A DNA stretch of 14,226 bases from an uncultured Oscillospiraceae bacterium (GCA_910587785.1 CAJUOA010000088.1:1-14226); one strand, 5' to 3'; positions 6,398 through 13,909 are shown, counted from the stretch's first letter. Program-made: numbers and translations. Notes: generated by a model from the letters alone, not told the origin.

Positions 6398-6982
6398 ATG
6401 GCAACAATCGCGACCCCCCATATCATCAGAGAGAGCAGCAGCGGCTACAGCACTGTCAGCATCCTGGACGACATGCTCCAGAACCGGGAGGTGGAGTGCG
6501 TTGGGGAGATCACAGACGAGTCCGTCTATTCCCTGTGCCGCCAGCTGCGCTACCTCCACCGGCTGGACCCCAAAAAGGAGATCACCATGTTCATCAACAG
6601 CCCCGGCGGCTCGGTGACGGACGGCCTGGCACTGTACGATGTGATGAAGGGCATCGCCTGCCCTGTGCGCACCGTGTGCCTGGGCACCGCCGCCAGCATG
6701 GCCGCGGTGCTGTTCGCCTCGGGGGCCCAGCGGGAGATCCTGCCCCACGGCAAGGTCATGATCCACGACCCCCTGATCGGGCGGACCGGCGGCAGCGCCC
6801 TCCAGCTCATGGAGACCAGCAAGTCGCTGATGGCCACCCGGGAGCACCTGGCCTCCATCCTGGCGGAGCACACCGGCCACAGCCTGGAGGAGATCTATGA
6901 AAAGACGGCTCGGGACACCTATTTCGACGCGGAGGAGGCGGTGGCCTTCGGTTTGGCCGACCGCGTCATCACCCAAATCTAA
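6398..6982 (+). CDS. ClpP-family serine peptidase subunit, divergent
   Basis: This 194-residue protein has the ClpP/crotonase-like fold and, by alignment to family motifs, an intact catalytic triad: Ser100 in GTAASMAA, His123 in KVMIHDP and Asp173 in TARDTYFDAEEA. The oxyanion/substrate strand INSPGGSVTDGLALYD (66-81) is also conserved. ClpP forms a tetradecameric chamber that degrades proteins fed in by an AAA+ unfoldase. Differences from housekeeping ClpP are the GGP box replaced by VGEITDE and MIHDP in place of MIHQP. The ATG at 6398 is favoured over 6389 because AGAAAGGA lies 8 nt upstream of it. No clpX, clpA, clpC or tig gene is adjacent; the only partner is the VirD4-like ATPase 20 nt downstream. 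It is most likely a second, specialised ClpP rather than the housekeeping copy. Confidence 0.9.
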   Translation: MATIATPHIIRESSSGYSTVSILDDMLQNREVECVGEITDESVYSLCRQLRYLHRLDPKKEITMFINSPGGSVTDGLALYDVMKGIACPVRTVCLGTAASMAAVLFASGAQREILPHGKVMIHDPLIGRTGGSALQLMETSKSLMATREHLASILAEHTGHSLEEIYEKTARDTYFDAEEAVAFGLADRVITQI

Positions 6983-7002
6983 CAGGAGAGGAGCGAAACG
7001 CA

Positions 7003-9552
7003 ATGACACGGGACACCATGCGTATCCTGGCCCAGGACCGGCTCATCAGCAACAACACCCGGACCACCAAGCTCAATAACAACGACCTCATCATCGGCCC
7101 CACCGGCGCGGGCAAGACCCGAAACTACGTCAAGCCCAACCTGCTCCAGTACGCTCTGGAGGGCGGGTGCAGCCTCATCATCGCCGACACCAAGGGAAGC
7201 CTGGTGGAGGAGGTGGGGCCGGTGATGGCCGCCCACGGCTATAAGGTCATCAATCTGGACTTCATCAACCTGATGAACAACTCCGTGGGCTACAACCCCC
7301 TGGACTTTGTCTCCTGTGACCCCGCCCAGAAGGGGTATTCTGAACAGGAAATCCTCACCATCTCCTCCGCCCTGGTCCCCATTGAGACGAAGAGAGACCC
7401 TTTCTGGGAGCAGAGCGCCCAAATCTTTCTCTCCGCTTTCATCGGCTACGCGCTGGAGACCCTGCCCCCGGAGGAGCACACCCTGGAGGCGGTGGTCCAG
7501 CTCTACCGGAACCTGAGCCAGCCCGTCTGCGCCGAGAGCAAAAGCACGGCGGGCACGATCCTGTTCCAGGCGCTGGGCGGGAAGAGGCCGGACAGCGCCG
7601 CCTGGCAGAATTACCAGATGGCGTCCAAAATCGTCCCGTCAGAAAAGACATTCGCCTCTATCGAGATGTTCCTGACCAACAAGCTGGCCTCCCTGTCCCT
7701 GCGCGGGGCCAAGCGGCTGTATAATCTGGAGGAGCGCATCAACTTCCAGACCCTGTGCCGGGAGAAAACGGCGGTATTCCTCACCATCAGCGACACCGAC
7801 CGCTCTATGGACAAGCTGGTCAATCTCTTCTACACCCAGGCCCTGGACCAGCTGGTGAAGACCGCCAACACCTCCCCCGGCTACCGCCTGCCCCTGCCGG
7901 TGCGCCTCATCCTGGACGACTTTGCCGCCAACGTGACCATCCCCGACTTCGACAAGACCATCGCCATAATCCGCTCCCGGGAGATCAGCGTCAGCCTCAT
8001 CATCCAGGATATCAACCAGCTCTACAGCCTCTACGGAGTCCCCCGGGGCAATACCATCATCAACAACTGCGACAGCCAACTCTATCTGGGCGGGCAGGAC
8101 GTGGACACCGCCCAGTTCATCAGCACCAAGGCCAACAAGACCAAGGATACGATCTTGAATATGCCCCTGGATGACGCGTGGCTGTTCGTCCGGGGAAGCG
8201 TCCCCGCCCAGGTGCGCAAGTACGACCTGACAGCCCATCCTCTGTACGGCGAACTGCCCGAGGCCGGGGGGACGCCTCCCCCGCTGCCCAAGGCGGAGGA
8301 AGGCAAGGTCGGAGCCGGGATGAACGTCCCTGTTCTGGTCAAGCGCATCAAGGTGGTGCTCTCGGGTGGTCCCGTAGAGGACGCGGAGTTCTCCGATACG
8401 CTGGAGGCCCTCGAGAAGCGTATTGCAGAGCACACCCAGGAGGATGAGCAGGAGTACACCCCGGACATGGCGGACCCGGACAGCGAGGAGGCCCCGGAGG
8501 AGGAGATCCCGGAAGATCTGCGCGCCTCCATGGAAGAAGGGCCGTGGGCACCGCGCTGGGGCGAGCTTCCCAAGCTGGAGCGCGGCCGCCACGCATGGGA
8601 GGTCGAGGTGCCGCGGAGCCAGCTGACCTCCCTGACGAACCGGCTGGAACAGGTTCTCTCCGGCAGGGACACGCTGGTCCTTCCCCTGGTGTCGGACCAG
8701 CAGGGCCGGTACTCAGAGGACGCCGCATGGACGCTGGTGGGGCGGCTGTACCAGGCTGTCGAATCCTGTACAGTCAACTTTCTGGAAGACATCACGGCGC
8801 GTTCATTTTATGTCTCCTTCCTCTACTGCGCGGTACGCCTGTGTGCTATCTGTCCGCCGTGGGCAAAGGCAGCCAAGAGCTATCAGCTGGGCATTCCCAA
8901 GTGGAAGCAGCTCCAAGGCTCGTTCGACGATATCCTGGACATGGCCCGGCAGGCTGCGGCTCAAAGCGAGAGCGGCCTGTACTGCAAGGAGTTGTACAAC
9001 CCCCTCGAGCTGGACAGCTTCTTTGCATCGATGGACGGCCTCTACGAGGTGTTTTCCGGCAAGTCCATCAAGTGGACCATCAGCGAGGCCGCCAAGAACG
9101 CGGCCAAGGACCAGCACGCCCTGGAGGAAGTGGCCATGCTATACGGGCTGGCGGAGCAATATGGCGACAAACTGCCCGCCGGGTATACGGCAAACGACTT
9201 CTACTACGGGAACTACCCGGCAAGAGATTATGTGAATGACAGAGCCGGTGTAGCTCTGTACGAGAAGGAGGAGAAGGAGGCAACCGCACGGTGGGAGCGC
9301 GAGGCGTGGGCCAAGACCGTGGAGATCCCCTGCAAGGAAGAGTTCTGTATGCACTACCGGAGACTGCGCCTGCTCCTGTTCCGCAAGAACTTCCAGGAAT
9401 CCCTGTTCCGTATCATCGAGTGCGCGCTGGACGCCGTGCTTCTGGAGGAAAAGGCGTCCCTGTTCCTGAAAAGGGACCTGTTCTCGCAGGTATGCGCCCA
9501 GCTGGACAGCGTGATGGCCAGCCTGAAGGAACAGAATACCGCCAACAATTAA
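7003..9552 (+). CDS. Soluble VirD4/TraG-family (type IV coupling protein-like) ATPase with novel C-terminal extension
   Basis: The 849-residue protein has a VirD4/TraG ATPase core (about residues 6-415). It shows Walker A GPTGAGKT (32-39) followed by RNYVKPNL, Walker B LILDDFAANV (303-311) and the sensor-like IIQDINQLYSLYG (334-345), the layout of Firmicute CD1115-type coupling proteins. The usual N-terminal transmembrane anchor is absent: the chain begins about 30 residues before Walker A. The Walker B glutamate of the family (LDEFAN) is Asp306 here. After a proline/acid-rich linker (about 420-515), residues 530-849 form a mostly helical region that I do not recognise (for example NDFYYGNYPARDYVND at 731-746). 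The start follows AGGAGAGGAG and comes 20 nt after clpP, with a terminator 29 nt past the stop. No relaxase or other conjugation gene is in the window. A role in DNA transfer, defence or feeding ClpP is undetermined. Confidence 0.85.
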   Translation: MTRDTMRILAQDRLISNNTRTTKLNNNDLIIGPTGAGKTRNYVKPNLLQYALEGGCSLIIADTKGSLVEEVGPVMAAHGYKVINLDFINLMNNSVGYNPLDFVSCDPAQKGYSEQEILTISSALVPIETKRDPFWEQSAQIFLSAFIGYALETLPPEEHTLEAVVQLYRNLSQPVCAESKSTAGTILFQALGGKRPDSAAWQNYQMASKIVPSEKTFASIEMFLTNKLASLSLRGAKRLYNLEERINFQTLCREKTAVFLTISDTDRSMDKLVNLFYTQALDQLVKTANTSPGYRLPLPVRLILDDFAANVTIPDFDKTIAIIRSREISVSLIIQDINQLYSLYGVPRGNTIINNCDSQLYLGGQDVDTAQFISTKANKTKDTILNMPLDDAWLFVRGSVPAQVRKYDLTAHPLYGELPEAGGTPPPLPKAEEGKVGAGMNVPVLVKRIKVVLSGGPVEDAEFSDTLEALEKRIAEHTQEDEQEYTPDMADPDSEEAPEEEIPEDLRASMEEGPWAPRWGELPKLERGRHAWEVEVPRSQLTSLTNRLEQVLSGRDTLVLPLVSDQQGRYSEDAAWTLVGRLYQAVESCTVNFLEDITARSFYVSFLYCAVRLCAICPPWAKAAKSYQLGIPKWKQLQGSFDDILDMARQAAAQSESGLYCKELYNPLELDSFFASMDGLYEVFSGKSIKWTISEAAKNAAKDQHALEEVAMLYGLAEQYGDKLPAGYTANDFYYGNYPARDYVNDRAGVALYEKEEKEATARWEREAWAKTVEIPCKEEFCMHYRRLRLLLFRKNFQESLFRIIECALDAVLLEEKASLFLKRDLFSQVCAQLDSVMASLKEQNTANN

Positions 9553-9580
9553 CGGACCTTCGCTGCCGCTGTATAAACAG

Positions 9581-9616
9581 AAATACCATCTGCCGCAGAC
9601 GCGGCAGGTGGTATTT
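9581..9616. terminator. Bidirectional terminator between convergent operons
   Basis: AAATACCATCTGCCGC and GCGGCAGGTGGTATTT form a 16-bp stem with one G-T pair around the tetraloop AGAC. Ts follow on the plus strand (up to 9618), and the A run on the left gives Ts on the minus strand. It ends the VirD4-like gene (plus) and the ylbJ-like gene (minus, stop at 9623). Confidence 0.9.
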
Positions 9617-9622
9617 TTATGG

Positions 9623-10522
9623 TCAGAGCGCAGAGAGGACTAGGGCCAGGGCCCCCGCGATCACGGCCTGCACGGCCTTCCCCGCCCAGTGCCAGCGGAA
9701 GGACAGCCCTGTGGCCGCGGTGGTGGAGAGGGCCTGACAGTGGACGGAGAGCCCGCCCCAGCCTGTGATGACGGCGGCAAGGATGAAGCCGGTCCGGTCC
9801 GGGGAGAGGGCGGCGGTGCCGGTGACCATCTCCAGAACGCCCAGGGCGGGCCCCGGAATCCCCGCCGGGGCCAGCGCCGCCAGGACCCGGAAGAGCACCA
9901 CAAAGGCGCAGATGTTCAGCGTGGACGCCACCGCCCCGGAGGCGGCGGTGGTGAGGGCCTGGGGGAAGTCCACGGCCTTGGCCGGAAGGTTCGTGCGAAG
10001 CAGGGCGGGGCCCCGGTCCGGCTGGAAGCGGCAGAGGAGCAGTCCCGTGAGGAGGGCGGCGGCGATGTGGATCAGAAAGAGCCGCGCCCCGGCCTGGGGG
10101 CTGCCCAGTACCGAGGCCCCCACGTACCCAACCAGAAAGGCGGGGCCGCAGTTGTCGCAGAAGCCCAGCAGGAGCTCCGCCTCCTGACGGGTCAGCTCCC
10201 CGGCGGCGTAGAGGTCGGCGGCGGTCTTGGCCCCGGAGGGGTAGCCGCCCAGCAGGCCCGCCAGCACCGGCAGGGCGCACACACCCCGCAGGCGGAACAG
10301 GGGGCCCATCAGGGGCGCACAGAGCCCCTGCAAGAAGTCCGCCAGTCCCAGCTGGAGCAGCAGGGACACCACCACGAAAAAGGGGAACAGCGACGGCACC
10401 ACCGTGCGAAAGCACAGCGTGAGCGCCCCCCGCACCGCCTGGGAGGCGGTCTCCGGCTGTAATAATAAGAGCGCCCCCAGGACCAGGACCGCCGTTATGG
10501 GAAGGATTCGCTTCATTTTCAT
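9623..10522 (-). CDS. ylbJ: YlbJ-like integral membrane protein (nucleoside-recognition/Gate domain)
   Basis: The protein (299 residues from the ATG at 10522) is very hydrophobic, with about eight membrane segments. It contains signature stretches of the sporulation membrane protein YlbJ: VVPSLFPFFVVVSLL near the N-terminus, GGYPSGAKTAADLY followed by LTRQEAELLLGFCDNCGPAFLVGYVG in the middle, and AVITGWGGLSVHCQ near the C-terminus. The Bacillus protein is about 400 residues, so this is a shorter clostridial form. YlbJ is linked to spore maturation and the Gate family to transport. The exact start is uncertain: GTG 10525, ATG 10522 and ATG 10516 are in frame, and GGGTG is the only ribosome binding site-like sequence. 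It is the last gene of the GntR/ABC run, separated from the lipoprotein gene by a GC-rich hairpin. Confidence 0.75.
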   Translation of the reverse strand: MKMKRILPITAVLVLGALLLLQPETASQAVRGALTLCFRTVVPSLFPFFVVVSLLLQLGLADFLQGLCAPLMGPLFRLRGVCALPVLAGLLGGYPSGAKTAADLYAAGELTRQEAELLLGFCDNCGPAFLVGYVGASVLGSPQAGARLFLIHIAAALLTGLLLCRFQPDRGPALLRTNLPAKAVDFPQALTTAASGAVASTLNICAFVVLFRVLAALAPAGIPGPALGVLEMVTGTAALSPDRTGFILAAVITGWGGLSVHCQALSTTAATGLSFRWHWAGKAVQAVIAGALALVLSAL

Positions 10523-10538
10523 CACCCGTACAAGCTAT

Positions 10539-10570
10539 GCGCCCCCGGGACAGGTTATGCCCGGGGGCGC
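10539..10570. other. Perfect 11-bp GC-rich hairpin between the lipoprotein and ylbJ-like genes
   Basis: GCGCCCCCGGG (10539-10549) pairs exactly with CCCGGGGGCGC (10560-10570) around a 10-nt loop. It lies between the lipoprotein stop (10576) and the next start. No T run follows on the minus strand, so it is more likely a processing, attenuation or mRNA 3'-protection element than a classical terminator. Confidence 0.6.
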
Positions 10571-10575
10571 TGGCT

Positions 10576-11022
10576 TTATTGCAGGAGGCTGTGGAGGTAG
10601 TCCGCAGCGCTCTGCTGGATGGAGAAGGTGATGTCGATGGCTCCGACGGCGGTGGTGATGGTGAGATAGGCGGCGTCCTTGTAGCTGTAGAGGGTGCAGA
10701 TTTTGTGGACCTTGGGCTCCCCGCCGCCGGGGCGGACCGCCCCCTGCTGGTAGAGGGTAAAGGCCCCCTCCCGCTCCAGGCCCGCCGGGAGCTCGGAGAG
10801 CTTCCAGGTCTCGATGAAGACGGACTCCACAAAGGCGTCGATGTCCTCCTCGGTGTCCAGGGTCCCCAGGAGCTGTCCGTCAGAGGCGCCGGCGACCTCG
10901 ATGCGCTGGGCTTTGGAGATGCCGCCGGGGTCGAAGGACAGGTTTTCCTTGACAATCACGCATCCCGACAGGAGGAACAGGCACAGCAGGACGGCGCTCA
11001 AGCTGAAAATTCGTGTTTTCAT
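10576..11022 (-). CDS. Predicted lipoprotein, unknown function
   Basis: The 148-residue protein starts with a type II signal peptide: MKTR, a hydrophobic stretch and the lipobox LLSGC with Cys21 as the lipidated residue. It would be anchored to the outer face of the cytoplasmic membrane. The mature part is a small soluble domain of mixed beta/alpha character with no motif that I recognise (the segment TEEDIDAFVESVFIETWK suggests a helix). Its AAGGAGG site overlaps the stop codon of the permease gene upstream, so it is translated from the same message and may be an accessory component of that ABC system. Confidence 0.8.
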   Translation of the reverse strand: MKTRIFSLSAVLLCLFLLSGCVIVKENLSFDPGGISKAQRIEVAGASDGQLLGTLDTEEDIDAFVESVFIETWKLSELPAGLEREGAFTLYQQGAVRPGGGEPKVHKICTLYSYKDAAYLTITTAVGAIDITFSIQQSAADYLHSLLQ

Positions 11023-11031
11023 GGGGCCTCC

Positions 11032-11844
11032 TTATTCCAGATTGAGTTTCTTTCGGAGAATATACTCCGTCCCGGCGAAGTAAACCGCGCCAACCAGGGA
11101 GATGCTGAGGATGGCGGTCAGGGAGGTGGCGTGGATGACCGCCTCGGGGCGGGAGGTGAAGAACTCGGTGTTGTTGATGATGTCGAAGAAGCCGAAGCGG
11201 AACCCGGCGGCGCCCAGGAAGCTGAGCAGGGCGGAGATTATGGCGTTAATGGCGATGTAGGCCACCACGCTCATGGCGACGCGGTTCTTGTTGAAGAGGT
11301 GGCCGATGGCCATGGAGAGATAGAGGTGGAGATAGCTCTGGGCGGTGCCCACGCAGAGGAAGAGCAGGAACTCCAGGAGGAAGAAGAATGCGTGGGTGGC
11401 GTGGCTGTTCCAGTGGGAGAGGACGTAGCGGAGGCCGCCGAAGACCTCTCCCCAGTTGACGCCGTCCCAGGGGACGATGAAGAGGATGGAGCAGATGGCG
11501 ACTACGATGCTGAGGAGGGTCGTGGCGACGGCGCAGAGGAGCTTGGAGCCGATGAGCTCCCAGGGGCGGACAGGGAGGGTGTGCATGAGGTAGCCCTCGT
11601 CGCCCAGGAGGCCCTTGAAGAAGCGCTGGATGACAAAGATCATGGTGACGGCGAACATGGCCACCAGGATGGCCACATAGACCAGCATGGTGATGCCGGC
11701 GGTGGTCTCGCCCACGGCGCTGGAGCTGTCCAGACCGTTGAGGGTGAAGCGGTTGATGACCGCCAGGACCAGGGCGGCGGGCCAGATAAAGGCGAACTGC
11801 TTGAGCATGGAGCGGAAATCGTACTTTAAGAGTTTTCCAAACAT
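11032..11844 (-). CDS. ABC-2 type transporter permease
   Basis: The 270-residue protein has about six membrane segments (roughly residues 16-32, 50-75, 100-124, 150-178, 188-212 and 236-258). Between the second and third lies GDEGYLMHTLPVRPWELIGSK, typical of YtrC/D-like permeases and ABC-2 exporters in clostridia. It would form the membrane channel for the ATPase encoded just upstream. The start ATG overlaps the ATPase stop (TGATG) and AAGGAGG lies about 10 nt upstream. The substrate is unknown; relatives in YtrA-controlled operons respond to cell-wall stress or peptide antibiotics. Confidence 0.85.
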   Translation of the reverse strand: MFGKLLKYDFRSMLKQFAFIWPAALVLAVINRFTLNGLDSSSAVGETTAGITMLVYVAILVAMFAVTMIFVIQRFFKGLLGDEGYLMHTLPVRPWELIGSKLLCAVATTLLSIVVAICSILFIVPWDGVNWGEVFGGLRYVLSHWNSHATHAFFFLLEFLLFLCVGTAQSYLHLYLSMAIGHLFNKNRVAMSVVAYIAINAIISALLSFLGAAGFRFGFFDIINNTEFFTSRPEAVIHATSLTAILSISLVGAVYFAGTEYILRKKLNLE

Positions 11845-12569
11845 CAGAATGCGCCTCCTTCCAGGTCGTGGGTGCGGAAGACGTCGCGGAACAGGGCGTC
11901 CACGCTCTTGTTCTCCCGCTCCCGGATGTTGTCCACGGTGTCGTGGAGGGTGATCTGGCCGTCCTTGAGGAAGATGGCCTCGTCCAGGACCTTTTCGATG
12001 TCGCTGATGAGGTGGGTGGAGATCATGACGGTACCGTCCTCGTTGTAGTTGGTGAGGATGGTGGAGAGGATGAAGTCCCGGGCGGCGGGGTCCACACCGG
12101 CGATGGGCTCGTCGAGGAGGTAGAGCTGGGCCTTGCGGGCCATGACCAGGACGAGCTGGACCTTCTCCTTGGTGCCCTTGGACATGCTCTTCAAGCGGTC
12201 GCTGGGGGTGACGCCGAGGCTGGCGCACATACTCATGGCGCGGACGCGGTCAAAGTCGGCGTAGAAGTCGGCAAAGAGGTCGAAGAGGTCGGTGGCCTTC
12301 ATCCAGTCGGCGAAGTACATGCGGTCGGGGAGATAGCTGATGATGGCCTTGCTGGCGGGGCCGACCTTCTGACCGTCCACCAGGACGGCGCCCTCGGTGG
12401 GCTGGAGCAGTCCGCAGAGGATTTTGATGAGGGTGGTCTTTCCGCTGCCGTTGGGGCCCAGGAGGCCCACGATGCGGCCCCGGCCCAGCTCCAGGTTGAG
12501 GCCGCTGAGGGCGGTTTTTCCGCCGTAGCGCTTGGTCAGGCCTGTGCAGGTGACAAGCTGGTCATTCAT
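11844..12569 (-). CDS. ABC transporter ATP-binding protein (YtrB-like)
   Basis: The 241-residue nucleotide-binding domain has Walker A GPNGSGKT (38-45), a variant signature SMSKGTKEK (128-136) in place of LSGGQ, Walker B LYLLDEP (149-155, Glu154) and the switch His186 in ISTH. The Q-loop position reads SYLPDR without an obvious glutamine, as in several YtrB-like proteins. It energises the permease encoded next (1-nt overlap), and its start overlaps the end of the GntR gene by 8 nt. The tight overlaps make GntR/ATPase/permease one translationally coupled block. Confidence 0.93.
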   Translation of the reverse strand: MNDQLVTCTGLTKRYGGKTALSGLNLELGRGRIVGLLGPNGSGKTTLIKILCGLLQPTEGAVLVDGQKVGPASKAIISYLPDRMYFADWMKATDLFDLFADFYADFDRVRAMSMCASLGVTPSDRLKSMSKGTKEKVQLVLVMARKAQLYLLDEPIAGVDPAARDFILSTILTNYNEDGTVMISTHLISDIEKVLDEAIFLKDGQITLHDTVDNIRERENKSVDALFRDVFRTHDLEGGAF

Positions 12570-12927
12570 GTTTCAATTCCTCCTTCATAAACTCGAGAGC
12601 GTCGGGCTTGGAGTAGCCCAGCTCCTCCAGGATTTGCAGGCACAGGGCCACAGCCTCCTGTGCCCGGGCTTTTTTTGCCGCCTCGATGACGGCGGCGTCC
12701 TCGGTGACGGTCCGTCCGGCGGTGCGTCCGCCGGCGGCGAGGCCGTCGGATTCCAGTTGGGCGAGGGCGCGCTGCATGGTGTTGGGGTTCACACCGGCCT
12801 GGGCGGCGAGCTCCCGCACGGCGGGCAATCGGCTCCCGGGGGGATACTCGCCCTTCAGGATGCGAAGGGTCAGCTGTTCGGTCAGCTGCTGCCAGATGGG
12901 GCGGTCATCGGTGAAGCGCCATTCCAT
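12562..12927 (-). CDS. GntR-family transcriptional regulator, YtrA subfamily
   Basis: The 121-residue protein has an N-terminal winged helix-turn-helix (about 10-76: PIWQQLTEQLTLRILKGEY, GSRLPAVRELAAQAGVNPNT, MQRALAQLESDGL). It has only a short helical C-terminus, which is diagnostic of the YtrA subfamily, whose members repress neighbouring ABC operons. The ATG at 12927 is chosen over an in-frame ATG at 12957 because AAGGAGG lies 7 nt upstream. It is cotranscribed with the ABC genes and sits 33 nt after the TraX-like gene. The palindrome at 13857-13890 upstream of the whole run is its likely operator. The inducer is unknown. Confidence 0.9.
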   Translation of the reverse strand: MEWRFTDDRPIWQQLTEQLTLRILKGEYPPGSRLPAVRELAAQAGVNPNTMQRALAQLESDGLAAGGRTAGRTVTEDAAVIEAAKKARAQEAVALCLQILEELGYSKPDALEFMKEELKHE

Positions 12928-12960
12928 ATGGGGCCTCCTTTCATAAAAATGGGTCAATTT

Positions 12961-13830
12961 CTAGTTCAGCAACGCATACAGTCCACAGGACAGGGCGTAG
13001 AACACATAGATATGGGCGGGGTAGAAGGTGTAGAAGAGGGCTTTGTGTCCGCTCCCCCGGCGTCCGTTGTAGCACAGCATCAGGAGTCCGGCAAAGGCTC
13101 CGTACCACTCGTAGTAGGTGGTGAACATCTGGGTCCAGTGGAAATCCGCCGGTTGGGAGGTTAGGAGGCTTACATAGACGAGGACAAAGAAGAAGAGAAA
13201 ATCGAAGATAATGAACGCGAGGGCCTGACGGCGTCTGTTCCTGCGGAGCATATAGAGAAGGATCCCCTCGATCAGGACCGGGATGCAGGCGTCCAGGCTG
13301 AAGCCCCAGGTCGGGACCAGGGTAAGGCCCAGCACAGAGAGGGGCAGGCGGAGTGCGGGGAGCATCCCCTGTGCCATACTCAAGAGAAAGGGCCAGGCCA
13401 GGGGGAGGATCACTGCCGCCAGGCCGCGGAGGTACCGTTTCTCGCCCAGCCAGTCGATGCCCTGCCAGACGATCATGAGGATGGCGAAGGAGGTCATCAT
13501 GCCGTTCATGGGGTAGAAGCCGTCCGGGCGGACGAGGAGGCCGAAGATACTCATCAGCATGAGCAGGGCAGACATGAGTACGGAGAGGGCGTAGACCTTG
13601 AGGAAATATTTTTTGCGGTTCCTGGTATGGGTGAAGCCCTCCACGACGCAGAAGAGGAACAGGGGTGCGGAGAGGCGGCCCAGCATACTGAACCAGTCTG
13701 GAATCCAGCCGGTGAAGCCGAAGAAGTAGTGGATGTGGTCCAGGACCATGAGCACCAGGGCGATGGTCTTCAGTCCGGTGGAGGTCAGGCCCCGTGGCGC
13801 TCCAATCTGGGTTGTTGCGGGTGTCGTCAT
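12961..13830 (-). CDS. TraX-family integral membrane protein
   Basis: The 289-residue protein has about eight to nine membrane segments and the TraX-family hallmark near the N-terminus: LKTIALVLMVLDHIHYFF (20-37), then GRLSAPLFLFCVVEGF (51-66) and THTRNRKKYFLKVY. F-plasmid TraX acetylates pilin; chromosomal homologues in Firmicutes are of unknown function and probably acylate envelope components. I chose the ATG at 13830 because GAGGGA lies about 7 nt upstream; a GTG at 13845 is also in frame. It is the first gene after the promoter/operator and lies 33 nt before the GntR gene, so it would share YtrA-type control. No conjugation genes accompany it. Confidence 0.85.
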   Translation of the reverse strand: MTTPATTQIGAPRGLTSTGLKTIALVLMVLDHIHYFFGFTGWIPDWFSMLGRLSAPLFLFCVVEGFTHTRNRKKYFLKVYALSVLMSALLMLMSIFGLLVRPDGFYPMNGMMTSFAILMIVWQGIDWLGEKRYLRGLAAVILPLAWPFLLSMAQGMLPALRLPLSVLGLTLVPTWGFSLDACIPVLIEGILLYMLRRNRRRQALAFIIFDFLFFFVLVYVSLLTSQPADFHWTQMFTTYYEWYGAFAGLLMLCYNGRRGSGHKALFYTFYPAHIYVFYALSCGLYALLN

Positions 13831-13856
13831 TGTTGAATCCCTCACTTTGATTTTTT

Positions 13857-13890
13857 GTATTGCTGTATTAGGTGATTAATACAATAATAC
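13857..13890. promoter_or_regulatory. Probable GntR (YtrA-type) operator, 34-bp inverted repeat
   Basis: A 14-nt arm, GTATTGCTGTATTA, is mirrored by TAATACAATAATAC across the 6-nt centre GGTGAT, with 12 of 14 positions symmetric. The inner core is GTATTA-N6-TAATAC. It overlaps the predicted -10 region, as expected for a repressor site, and lies 27 nt before the first gene of an operon that encodes its own GntR regulator. Binding is inferred, not shown. Confidence 0.7.
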
Positions 13891-13909
13891 AAACCACCTC
13901 ATTTGTCAA
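13881..13909 (-). promoter_or_regulatory. Promoter of the TraX/GntR/ABC/lipoprotein/YlbJ operon
   Basis: On the minus strand a perfect TTGACA (13909-13904) is followed after 17 nt by TATTGT (13886-13881). A better -10 match, TATTAT (13889-13884), exists but at a 14-nt spacing. The -10 region lies inside the inverted repeat, so a bound regulator would block transcription. The surrounding 70 bp are much more A/T-rich than the rest of the window. Confidence 0.7.

Noticed and set aside
6398..9552. Integrative conjugative element suggested by the VirD4-like gene
   Set aside because: No relaxase, VirB4, VirB6, integrase, oriT-like repeat or attachment site is visible in the window. The TraX-like gene is a separate chromosomal-type family member. 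It remains possible as an element remnant.
10537..12590. Long plus-strand Glu/Asp/Gly-rich frames (10537-11829 and 11868-12590)
   Set aside because: Antisense shadows of the ABC permease and ATPase genes; the acidic composition arises from the reverse of GC-rich codons.
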